Positions 1 to 5,348 of a DNA stretch of 10,884 bases are shown piece after piece. Position numbers and translations under genes: made by a program. Source of the DNA: Desulfobacterales bacterium (lineage in GTDB: Bacteria > Desulfobacterota > Desulfobulbia > Desulfobulbales > BM004); NCBI GenBank assembly GCA_012974315.1, contig JAAXQI010000191.1:1-10884 (forward strand), in the 5' to 3' direction. The notes beneath the pieces are model-generated. The model saw nothing but the letters and a program-made list of their open reading frames with translations. It searched no databases and was not told where the DNA came from. Within the stretch, counting starts at the first letter, position 1. Each line of letters starts with the position of its first letter.

Positions 1-32
1 AATTTCTTTTATGTAAAGTCCAGAAAGAAATT
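1..32. repeat. 9-bp inverted repeat at window edge
   Basis: Positions 1-9 (AATTTCTTT) and 24-32 (AAAGAAATT) are perfect inverted complements separated by 14 nt. The arms are AT-rich and no T-run follows, so an intrinsic terminator is unlikely. It could be a protein-binding palindrome or chance in AT-rich DNA. Bases 33-150 upstream of the first gene hold no other clear signal apart from the gene's ribosome binding site. Confidence 0.25.
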
Positions 33-150
33 ATTAAGGGGCTTAGGAAGCAAAACACGATAAATTTGTGTTAACCTTCTAATATGCCATTTAAAAATCG
101 TTATTATAAGTGCAGTAAAATTTCAGAGCGTAAATTTAGGGATTTAAATT

Positions 151-726
151 ATGAAAGTTATAGCATTTAATGGCAGTGCGAGAAAAGACGGCAATACAGC
201 TATTCTTGTCAGGCATGTATTCCGGGAATTGGAAACAGCAGGGATTGAAACTGAACTTATCCAGCTTGCCGGCAGCAGAATCCATGGATGTATTGCCTGC
301 ATGAAATGTTTTGAGAACAAAGATCAACGCTGTTCTGTCAAAGACGATAATGTCAATGACTGTATTGAGAAAATGCTGGGAGCCGATGGTATTATTCTTG
401 GGTCCCCAACCTATTTTGCCAACGTTTCAACAGAGATGAAGGCCCTCATAGACAGGGCTGGCATGGTATCGCGGGCTAATAATGATATGCTGTCCCGAAA
501 GGTGGGAGCTGCAGTAGTTGCTGCACGGCGTGCCGGTGCCATCCATGTTTTTAACTCAATTAATCATTTTTTCTTTATTGGTCAGATGATTGTCCCTGGA
601 TCAAGCTATTGGAATATAGGTATGGGCAGGGAAAAAGGAGAAGTTGAGAAAGATGAGGAAGGCGTCCAGACCATGGAGAATCTTGGCAGAAATATGGCCT
701 GGTTGCTGAAAAAGTTGAAAAACTAA
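151..726 (+). CDS. Iron-sulfur flavoprotein-like NAD(P)H-dependent FMN reductase (flavodoxin fold)
   Basis: This 191-residue soluble protein has the flavodoxin-like NADPH-dependent FMN reductase fold. The FMN phosphate loop is NGSARKDGNT (residues 7-16), and a second flavin-contact loop is SPTYFANVS (85-93). Between them lies a compact cysteine cluster at C47, C50, C53 and C61 (C-x2-C-x2-C-x7-C). In the archaeal/anaerobe iron-sulfur flavoprotein (Isf) family, such a cluster binds a 4Fe-4S centre that passes electrons to FMN. A cytoplasmic electron-transfer or oxygen/quinone-detoxifying reductase is therefore inferred; the partner is unknown. The ATG at 151 is preceded by AGGGA at 138-142 with 8-nt spacing. 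The gene stands alone, ending before a strong terminator and facing a convergent gene. The family assignment is firm. Cluster binding is inferred from the cysteine spacing only. Confidence 0.85.
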   Translation: MKVIAFNGSARKDGNTAILVRHVFRELETAGIETELIQLAGSRIHGCIACMKCFENKDQRCSVKDDNVNDCIEKMLGADGIILGSPTYFANVSTEMKALIDRAGMVSRANNDMLSRKVGAAVVAARRAGAIHVFNSINHFFFIGQMIVPGSSYWNIGMGREKGEVEKDEEGVQTMENLGRNMAWLLKKLKN

Positions 727-763
727 CCTGAATTCGTGAGCTGTCGGATATCTTTCAGTTTCA

Positions 764-813
764 GGTAAGCGAGCAAAGCGAGACTCCGGGTAAGCGAGCA
801 AAGCGAGACTCCG
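764..813. repeat. Two perfect tandem copies of a 25-bp unit
   Basis: The unit beginning GGTAAGCGAGCAAAGCGAGA occurs at 764-788 and again, identically, at 789-813. A further GGTAA (814-818) starts a third copy that then diverges. It sits in the short gap between the flavoprotein stop codon and the terminator, so it is transcribed as 3' untranslated RNA. Within the unit, GCGAG occurs twice, flanking CAAA. It does not form a strong hairpin, unlike the REP-like elements later in the window. It probably belongs to a dispersed intergenic repeat family, but that needs the rest of the genome. Confidence 0.8.
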
Positions 814-845
814 GGTAATTTCTCGTCATTGATTCAGGGGCAAAT

Positions 846-880
846 AAAAAAGCCGTGCAAATTGAGCTGCACGGCTTTTT
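846..880. terminator. Bidirectional rho-independent terminator
   Basis: AGCCGTGCA (851-859) pairs perfectly with TGCACGGCT (868-876) around an 8-nt loop. An A-run at 846-851 lies on one side and a T-run at 876-880 on the other. It therefore terminates in both directions: the + strand flavoprotein transcript and the - strand transcript of the SLOG-like gene, whose stop codon lies about 22 nt away. This is the strongest terminator in the window. Confidence 0.92.
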
Positions 881-901
881 ATATCTGATGATTATAATTT
901 T

Positions 902-1456
902 TTAAAGAGAGCCAAAGGTCTCTTCAAAAAGTTTTTCAATAGCCTTCCTGCCATCTTCTGAAAGATTACGTGTTCCGGATCCAACAAATGTATCATGTTC
1001 AATTTTAGGGGAATCTTCAACCCAGGCTCCCTGTTTCCAGCTATACCAACCGTTTTTTTCCTGATCGTATACAGACAGTGGTCTGTTAAAGAGTTTGGCA
1101 AGTTCAACAGCCCAGCCTGTACCGCCCTTTACAGTATTGTCCTCAAGGATTGTCCCGATGACAAAAATCTGGTGGCCTTTATTTACCATATGGAAAATAG
1201 TCTGCAGAACCTTTCTGATTTTTTCAGTTTCGTAGTATGTGCGGCCCATCATTTTGGAAACCAGTTCCATACTGATGTCGCCACGTTTCAGCTCATCATC
1301 TGAAAGGACTACCAGGTTTTTCTGCCTGTTCGTTTTCTGACCTGAGTAGGAGAAATTCACCTCTTTGACGGACCATTTTTCAGCTGCTTCGCCAAAGGCG
1401 GTTTCAGCACCGTTTAAGCCGCCGCTGTAAAACGTATAATCTTCCTTTGCAATCAT
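902..1456 (-). CDS. SLOG-like (YspA/cpYpsA-related) putative nucleotide-binding protein, function unknown
   Basis: The protein has 184 residues from the ATG at 1456. The reading frame is open to a GTG 12 nt further upstream, but that GTG is part of the GTGAGG ribosome binding site, so I choose the ATG. Visible motifs are an N-terminal SGGLNGAE (11-18), like the glycine-rich Rossmann entry of SLOG proteins, an isolated GR (71-72), then KGGTGWA (110-116), VYDQEKNGWYSW (129-140) and FVGSGTR (157-163). This order (SGG, GGTG, aromatic VxDQ...W, GxGTR) matches, as I recall it, a family of mostly uncharacterised proteins common in phages and scattered in bacteria and assigned to the SLOG superfamily. 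No signal peptide or membrane segment is seen. It ends at the shared terminator, and 112 nt separate it from the oxidoreductase upstream. The biochemical role is unknown; ligand binding is an inference from the fold. Confidence 0.65.
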   Translation of the reverse strand: MIAKEDYTFYSGGLNGAETAFGEAAEKWSVKEVNFSYSGQKTNRQKNLVVLSDDELKRGDISMELVSKMMGRTYYETEKIRKVLQTIFHMVNKGHQIFVIGTILEDNTVKGGTGWAVELAKLFNRPLSVYDQEKNGWYSWKQGAWVEDSPKIEHDTFVGSGTRNLSEDGRKAIEKLFEETFGSL

Positions 1457-1462
1457 TGTATA

Positions 1463-1466
1463 CCTC
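1463..1466 (-). promoter_or_regulatory. Ribosome binding site that fixes the start of the SLOG-like gene
   Basis: Read on the - strand, GAGG (within AGTGAGGT) lies 6 nt before the ATG at 1456. An upstream in-frame GTG at 1468 overlaps this site and would lack a ribosome binding site of its own, so the longer start is unlikely. Confidence 0.65.
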
Positions 1467-1524
1467 ACTATATGAAATTTAAATTTATAAAGTAGCAGTC
1501 AAAAAGGCGCTTATATAATTGAAA

Positions 1525-1547
1525 TAAAGGTGTTTTGGCAACCTTTA
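1525..1547 (-). terminator. Weak candidate terminator after the oxidoreductase operon
   Basis: TAAAGGT (1525-1531) pairs with ACCTTTA (1541-1547) around a 9-nt loop, 22 nt downstream of the oxidoreductase stop on the - strand. The stem is short and AT-rich, and the following tail (ATTTCAATT) is only moderately U-rich. It may end transcription partially or not at all; in the second case the SLOG-like gene would be read through. Confidence 0.25.
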
Positions 1548-1568
1548 AATGATTTTCAATAAAAAAAC

Positions 1569-3026
1569 TTAGTCAGGATCTTCACACGCCCTGCCTTTTA
1601 AATTAAAGAAAAGTTTTAAGCCTTTTTTCACCGTGGGTGAGAATATTTTACCGGAAAGAAAAGAACCCGCTACTCTTTTGTTAATCTCGCCCAGGGTTGG
1701 ATAAGGATGGACTGCGCCAGCCAGAGTGGAAAGTTTGACTTTACCGTTTAGTACAGCTACCCATTCACCCAGGAGGTCACCTCCATGGGGTCCCAGGATT
1801 TGGACACCAATGGTTTTTTCCTTTTCATCCAGGAGCATTTTTATTTTACCCGTTTCTTCACCTTCGGCAAGGCTTCTGTCATTATTTTTGAATTCCTCGG
1901 TCCATACTGAATACTTGATGCCGGCAGCTGTTGCTCCCTTTTCGTTTAAACCGATGCTGGCAAGTTCAGGACTTGTATAGGTGCACCAGGGAAGAAAGGT
2001 GTAGTCGGTTTTCCGTGGCAGGTGGAAAATGGCATTACTGATTACGATGCCGCCTTCATAGCCGGCCGCATGGGTAAACTGATATTTGCCGGTAATATCA
2101 CCAGCAGCATAGATATGTTTATGGTTTGTCCTCAAACGGCTATCGACCTCAATCCCCTTATTGGTAAAAGTGAGGCCAATATTATCCAGCCCAAGCCCAT
2201 TGATATTGGGTCCCCTTCCCATGGCAACAAGGAGTGCCTCTGCGGAAATGGTCTCGACCTTTCCCTCTTTGTTCTTAATTGTGACCTGTTTGCTTCCATT
2301 TTCTTCCATGATCTTGACTATGGATGAATCGAGGGCAAAGTAAACACCCTCCCCAGATAACTGGGCCATGACAATATCAGCCATGTCTTTGTCTTCCTTG
2401 CTTAATATCTGGTTACTGCGCTGAATTACATTGACTCTGGTTCCGAGCCTGTTAAATGCCTGGGCCATTTCTATGGCAATAGGTCCGCCACCAAGAATTA
2501 TCATTGAACCGGGCAATTTGTCCAGGTAGAAAATATCCTTGTTTGTCAGGTATGAAACAGTATCAAGTCCAGCAAAGGGAGGATTTGCAGGAGATGATCC
2601 GGTAGCAATGGTCCAGGTTTTTGCAGAATATGTTTTGCCATGCAAACGGATGGAATGTTCATCAATAAATTCAGCCTGGCCAAATTCAACCTTGGCACCA
2701 AGGGAACAGAAACGCTCCACAGAGTCATGTTTCTGGATAACATCAATTACTGAACGTATACGGTTTGAAACCTGTTGAAAATCTACCGGTTTTATATCAA
2801 CCTGCGGCAGGCCGAACTTCACCGCATGCTTGATTTCATGATATACTTTAGCTGTTTTGATCAGGGTTTTGCTGGGTACGCAGCCATAATGCAGACAGTC
2901 TCCACCCAGTTCATTTTCTTTTTCGATAAGGAGTGTCTTTGCACCAAGCTGAGCAGCACCTGCAGTAATCGTTAACCCGGCCGCTCCACCACCAATTACA
3001 CCAAGATCAAAATCATACTTCGCCAT
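1569..3026 (-). CDS. Mercuric-reductase-like FAD-dependent pyridine nucleotide-disulfide oxidoreductase
   Basis: At 485 residues this is a full-length group I disulfide oxidoreductase, related to dihydrolipoamide dehydrogenase (E3) and mercuric reductase. The FAD site is GVIGGGAAG (9-17). The redox disulfide is C44/C49 in GGDCLHYGCVPSK. ATGSSP follows at 141-146, the NAD(P) site is GGGPIAIE (179-186), and the second FAD motif is AAGD (307-310). In the dimer-interface domain, E3 enzymes carry HxHPTxxE; here the sequence is HPYPTLGE (440-447). The catalytic histidine is thus replaced by Y442, a tyrosine as in MerA, while E447 is kept. The N-terminal heavy-metal domain and C-terminal Cys-Cys pair of true MerA are absent (the tail has only C481), so it is neither classic E3 nor MerA. 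Its ATG lies inside the end of the TVP38 gene (14-nt overlap), with AAGGAG 7 nt upstream, indicating translational coupling. The substrate is unknown. Confidence 0.9.
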   Translation of the reverse strand: MAKYDFDLGVIGGGAAGLTITAGAAQLGAKTLLIEKENELGGDCLHYGCVPSKTLIKTAKVYHEIKHAVKFGLPQVDIKPVDFQQVSNRIRSVIDVIQKHDSVERFCSLGAKVEFGQAEFIDEHSIRLHGKTYSAKTWTIATGSSPANPPFAGLDTVSYLTNKDIFYLDKLPGSMIILGGGPIAIEMAQAFNRLGTRVNVIQRSNQILSKEDKDMADIVMAQLSGEGVYFALDSSIVKIMEENGSKQVTIKNKEGKVETISAEALLVAMGRGPNINGLGLDNIGLTFTNKGIEVDSRLRTNHKHIYAAGDITGKYQFTHAAGYEGGIVISNAIFHLPRKTDYTFLPWCTYTSPELASIGLNEKGATAAGIKYSVWTEEFKNNDRSLAEGEETGKIKMLLDEKEKTIGVQILGPHGGDLLGEWVAVLNGKVKLSTLAGAVHPYPTLGEINKRVAGSFLSGKIFSPTVKKGLKLFFNLKGRACEDPD

Positions 3027-3744
3027 TGGTTGACTCCTTTTTTTCAGGAAGCTGCTTGCCTGTCTTTTTTTTGTAATAGGAGAGAAGTTTTTTTACTGTA
3101 ATTGGGAAGAGTCCCAGGATGATGAAGGAAATAATAAGACCAGGTGAAAGGATGCCTGACAGAGATTCAATTTTGCCTAGTTCTTTACCGGCATTTACAA
3201 ATACAATGGTGCCGGGAAACATGCCGATCTGGGAAACCCAGTAAAAAGTCAAAAGCTTTAAGGAGGTTAACCCCATGGCAAGATTAATGACAAAAAAAGG
3301 AAAAATCGGCACCAGTCTTAGTGAAAAGAGGTAAAAAGCGCCTTCGTTTTCAATACCTTTATTGATGGCAGATAATTTTTCGCCGAACTTGTTTTGTACC
3401 CAGTCGCGCAAGAGGAACCGGGCAACAAAGCAGGCAAGGGTGGCGCCTATTGTGCTGGCAAAGGAGACAACGATTACCCCAACCCAGAATCCGAACATGG
3501 CACCACCGGCCAGGGTCATAACCGCAGCTCCTGGTAGGGAAAGGGCGGTGACCGTTATGTAAATTGCCATATAGGCAGCAATTACAGCCAATCTGTGATC
3601 GGCATACAGTAGTGCGAATTTATCCTGGGACGCTTTCAGATAGTCCAAGGTGAGATATTGGCCGAGGCCAAGAACTTTGAAAAGAACCACCAGAGCAATG
3701 ACTGCAGCAACTATCAGTAAGCGTTGTAGAGTTTTTTTATCCAT
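3013..3744 (-). CDS. TVP38/TMEM64 (VTT/DedA superfamily) inner-membrane protein
   Basis: This 243-residue polytopic membrane protein starts with a short basic segment and a hydrophobic helix (about 9-27). Further membrane segments fall at about 52-70, 74-110, 145-180 and 200-217. The VTT-domain hallmarks are visible: PG at 71-72, the re-entrant LAGGAMFG (78-85) and RLVPIFPFFVINLAMGL (143-159) with its conserved Arg, prolines and Gly. The C-terminus is lysine-rich and probably cytoplasmic. Members of the superfamily are linked to lipid scrambling or transport; the role of bacterial TVP38 is not settled. The ATG follows the glucokinase stop after only 14 nt without a clear Shine-Dalgarno sequence, consistent with coupled translation. 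The next gene overlaps its 3' end by 14 nt. TVP38 and mercuric-reductase-like proteins recur as neighbours or as fusions, so the two likely work together at the membrane. Confidence 0.9.
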   Translation of the reverse strand: MDKKTLQRLLIVAAVIALVVLFKVLGLGQYLTLDYLKASQDKFALLYADHRLAVIAAYMAIYITVTALSLPGAAVMTLAGGAMFGFWVGVIVVSFASTIGATLACFVARFLLRDWVQNKFGEKLSAINKGIENEGAFYLFSLRLVPIFPFFVINLAMGLTSLKLLTFYWVSQIGMFPGTIVFVNAGKELGKIESLSGILSPGLIISFIILGLFPITVKKLLSYYKKKTGKQLPEKKESTNGEV

Positions 3745-3758
3745 GCCAATATTAAATT

Positions 3759-4769
3759 TTATATCGTTTTAAACTTGAGACCCAGACCAAAGGAAGCAGC
3801 ACCGATAAGTGCAGCTTTGGGGTTCAGGATCACTTTGACAGGGATATCATTTAAAAGATAGGACATGCGACCTTTGTTGGTAAAAGATGTCATGAATGTT
3901 TCTGTTTGAAGAAAAGGCAGGATACGCGGGGGAATGCCTCCTCCTAAATACATCCCGCCTGTAGTTAAACCTTTGAGCGCCAGGTTACCGGCTTCGGCAC
4001 CCAGAATAGATATGAACATCTGCAGCGTTTTACTGCATATAATACACGGTTTGGTATCATTTAATGCAGCATTGACAATGACCGGCGTCCGGTCTTCTGC
4101 ATTCTCCAACTCCCTGGTCAGCCAGTCTGGCTCTTCAAGCTGGAAGTGAGCTTTGATGAAATCGTATATGCCTGGCAGACCACGCCCTGAACAGATCCGA
4201 TCATAACTTACATGCCCATACCTCTTGTTGAGGAAAGCCAGGAGGTCGACTTCAATCTCTGCAATCGGTGCAAAATCAGTATGGCCTCCTTCTGAAGGGA
4301 CTGGTGTGTATCGGGAACCCTCCCAGGTGAAAATCGCCTCACCAAGCCCTGTACCCGGAGCAATTATTCCTATACCGCCTTCGTTAGTATTAATACCAGC
4401 ATTGAGAATGAATAAGTCAGACCGGGACAGGTGGGGTATGGCATATCCCGTTGCCACAAGATCATTAATCAGTGATACTTTGGAAAAACCATGGGATGAT
4501 TGCAGTATTCTTGTATCAGGCTGCCAGGGTAGATTAGTAATAACCGATCTGCCATCCCTCACGGGTCCCGCTACACCGAAACAGGCAGTTGCGGCAGAAA
4601 CGTCAGCCTGTGAAAAGAAATCTTTAATGATTGCATCAAGTCCAGGATAGGCAGTGCTTGCATAAATCACTTCAAAAAGAGGCTGCAATGGCCCTTTTTC
4701 AGAAGAAAAAAGCGCCAGAATAGTTTTTGTGCCGCCAATATCACCGGCCAGGAGAAATTGATTTTCCAT
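3759..4769 (-). CDS. glk: Glucokinase (EC 2.7.1.2)
   Basis: The 336 residues match the bacterial Glk family (PF02685-type, about 320 residues), which phosphorylates glucose with ATP in the cytosol. The ATP phosphate-binding loop is GDIGGTKT (9-16). FGVAGPV follows at 64-70. The catalytic Asn-Asp lies in LINDLVATGYAI (N102, D103). The second phosphate motif is APGTGLGEA (137-145), and the sugar-binding SEGGH is at 159-163 (E160, H163). GGMYLGGGIPPR (271-282) and the NPKAALIGAA tail (316-325) complete the adenosine-binding part. This is not the ROK type: there is no ROK zinc-binding cysteine cluster. It is the first gene of a - strand cluster with the TVP38 gene 14 nt downstream. GGGGA lies about 12 nt before the ATG, a longer spacing than usual. 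A metabolic link to the two downstream genes is not obvious. Confidence 0.93.
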   Translation of the reverse strand: MENQFLLAGDIGGTKTILALFSSEKGPLQPLFEVIYASTAYPGLDAIIKDFFSQADVSAATACFGVAGPVRDGRSVITNLPWQPDTRILQSSHGFSKVSLINDLVATGYAIPHLSRSDLFILNAGINTNEGGIGIIAPGTGLGEAIFTWEGSRYTPVPSEGGHTDFAPIAEIEVDLLAFLNKRYGHVSYDRICSGRGLPGIYDFIKAHFQLEEPDWLTRELENAEDRTPVIVNAALNDTKPCIICSKTLQMFISILGAEAGNLALKGLTTGGMYLGGGIPPRILPFLQTETFMTSFTNKGRMSYLLNDIPVKVILNPKAALIGAASFGLGLKFKTI

Positions 4770-4995
4770 GTGTACTAAAGTTCCCCAAGGGTAGAACCAG
4801 TAAGGATAGGCTGTTTCTGTATGTTTTTAAAAAAGAGTACTGGAACGGCCAGTTAACAGCAAGTGAAAAAAATGATATCGCAGTAATTTCGCCTATATCT
4901 TATTGTAATTCTTTGATTATGTTCCAGTTTTTTTAAATTGACCAACAGGACAGTAGATTTACCCCCTAATTTGCTTACTGGTAATACAAAAACCA

Positions 4996-5142
4996 ATGCT
5001 GCCAAAATCATCTAAAAAGAAAAGAACGCTTTACTACTGGCTCAATATTGTTTTTGCGCTTTTTACCATATTGCCGGTTTCAGGTTTTGTCTATCTTGGC
5101 ATTAAATACGGTTTTTTACATGATACGTTTATTCTCTCTTAG
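4996..5142 (+). pseudogene. 48-codon ORF, possible N-terminal remnant of a membrane sensor protein
   Basis: Translation from the ATG at 4996 gives 48 residues ending at TAG. It reads as a basic N-terminus (MLPKSSKKKR), then one strongly hydrophobic segment (about residues 13-38) containing ILPVSGFVYLG, then IKYGFLHDTF. The positive-inside head followed by a single helix looks like the start of a larger two-helix membrane protein such as a histidine kinase or diguanylate cyclase; I recall similar openings in deltaproteobacterial sensors but cannot verify this. There is no Shine-Dalgarno sequence upstream. REP-like repeats begin within a few bases of the stop codon, as if the rest of the gene had been deleted or replaced. 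A genuine small membrane protein is the alternative. Confidence 0.35.
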
Positions 5143-5147
5143 GGTAA

Positions 5148-5167
5148 ATACCCCGCTGCTTGCAGCG
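5148..5167. repeat. REP-like palindrome, unit 1 (partial)
   Basis: The sequence ATACCCCGCTGCTTGCAGCG contains a perfect 6-bp stem (CGCTGC 5154-5159, GCAGCG 5162-5167) with a TT loop. The preceding CCC has no GGG partner on the far side, so this copy is partial or degenerate. It differs from unit 2 at only three of 20 positions, and two of the changes swap a T-A stem pair for A-T. Confidence 0.65.
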
Positions 5168-5190
5168 TTATTGTTGGAAATATCCTTTGT

Positions 5191-5224
5191 TGAGATACCC
5201 CGTAGCTTGCTGCGGGGAGTTTCA
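5191..5224. repeat. REP-like palindrome, unit 2 (complete)
   Basis: CCCCGTAGC (5198-5206) pairs with GCTGCGGGG (5209-5217), with one T-G wobble and a TT loop. After one A-A mismatch the stem extends through six further pairs (TGAGAT 5191-5196 with GTTTCA 5219-5224, including two wobbles). No T-run follows, so it is not a normal terminator. The pattern resembles REP elements mobilised by RAYT-type transposases; no such gene is in the window. Confidence 0.7.
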
Positions 5225-5304
5225 TTTAATTGATTGTTACGTAAAGTGAGGCGGACTAACAACCTCCTGCACATCAGGATGCCCTTAAGGTAATAACTGG
5301 ATTA

Positions 5305-5332
5305 TTTGGAATGATCATTTTGGAATGATCAT
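5305..5332. repeat. 14-bp tandem repeat carrying TGATCA palindromes
   Basis: TTTGGAATGATCAT occurs twice head to tail (5305-5318 and 5319-5332). Each copy contains the self-complementary AATGATCATT or its core. It lies just beyond the stop codon of the MFS gene. It may be a binding site or simple slippage; function unknown. Confidence 0.6.
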
Positions 5333-5348
5333 TAATGGTTCGGGTAAG

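Larger units (their letters stand above)
4770..5348. other. 579-nt region without an established gene
   Basis: This stretch lies between the start of glucokinase and the 3' end of the MFS gene. It should contain the promoter of the glk operon, but I cannot pick out a convincing -35/-10 pair. It also holds a 48-codon ORF (4996-5142), two REP-like hairpins (5148-5167, 5191-5224) and a 14-bp tandem repeat (5305-5332). The rest (4770-4995 and 5225-5304) shows no recognisable coding sequence. The mixture suggests decayed or rearranged sequence. Confidence 0.6.

Noticed and set aside
764..813. CRISPR array
   Set aside because: The copies are directly abutted with no spacers, there are only two, and no cas genes are present.
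995..1303. 102-codon + strand open frame
   Set aside because: It is antisense to the SLOG-like gene, which has a ribosome binding site, conserved motifs and its own terminator.
902..1456. SLOG-based defence system
   Set aside because: No effector (nuclease, NADase, TIR or membrane pore) is adjacent, and the neighbours are metabolic genes.
1457..1468. GTG start extending the SLOG-like protein by four residues
   Set aside because: The GTG is part of the GTGAGG Shine-Dalgarno sequence serving the ATG at 1456.
1569..3026. Mercuric reductase (merA) or lipoamide dehydrogenase (lpdA) name
   Set aside because: MerA's metal-binding N-terminus and C-terminal Cys pair are missing and no mer genes are near; the E3 catalytic histidine is replaced by tyrosine and no 2-oxoacid dehydrogenase genes are adjacent.
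4225..4650. 141-codon open frame on the + strand
   Set aside because: It lies wholly antisense to glucokinase, whose motifs are intact, and its translation is low-complexity Pro/Ser-rich without a recognisable domain.
5048..5233. 61-codon + strand frame
   Set aside because: It is out of frame with the more protein-like 4996-5142 frame and runs through the REP-like repeats; its sequence is Leu/Phe-rich without motifs.
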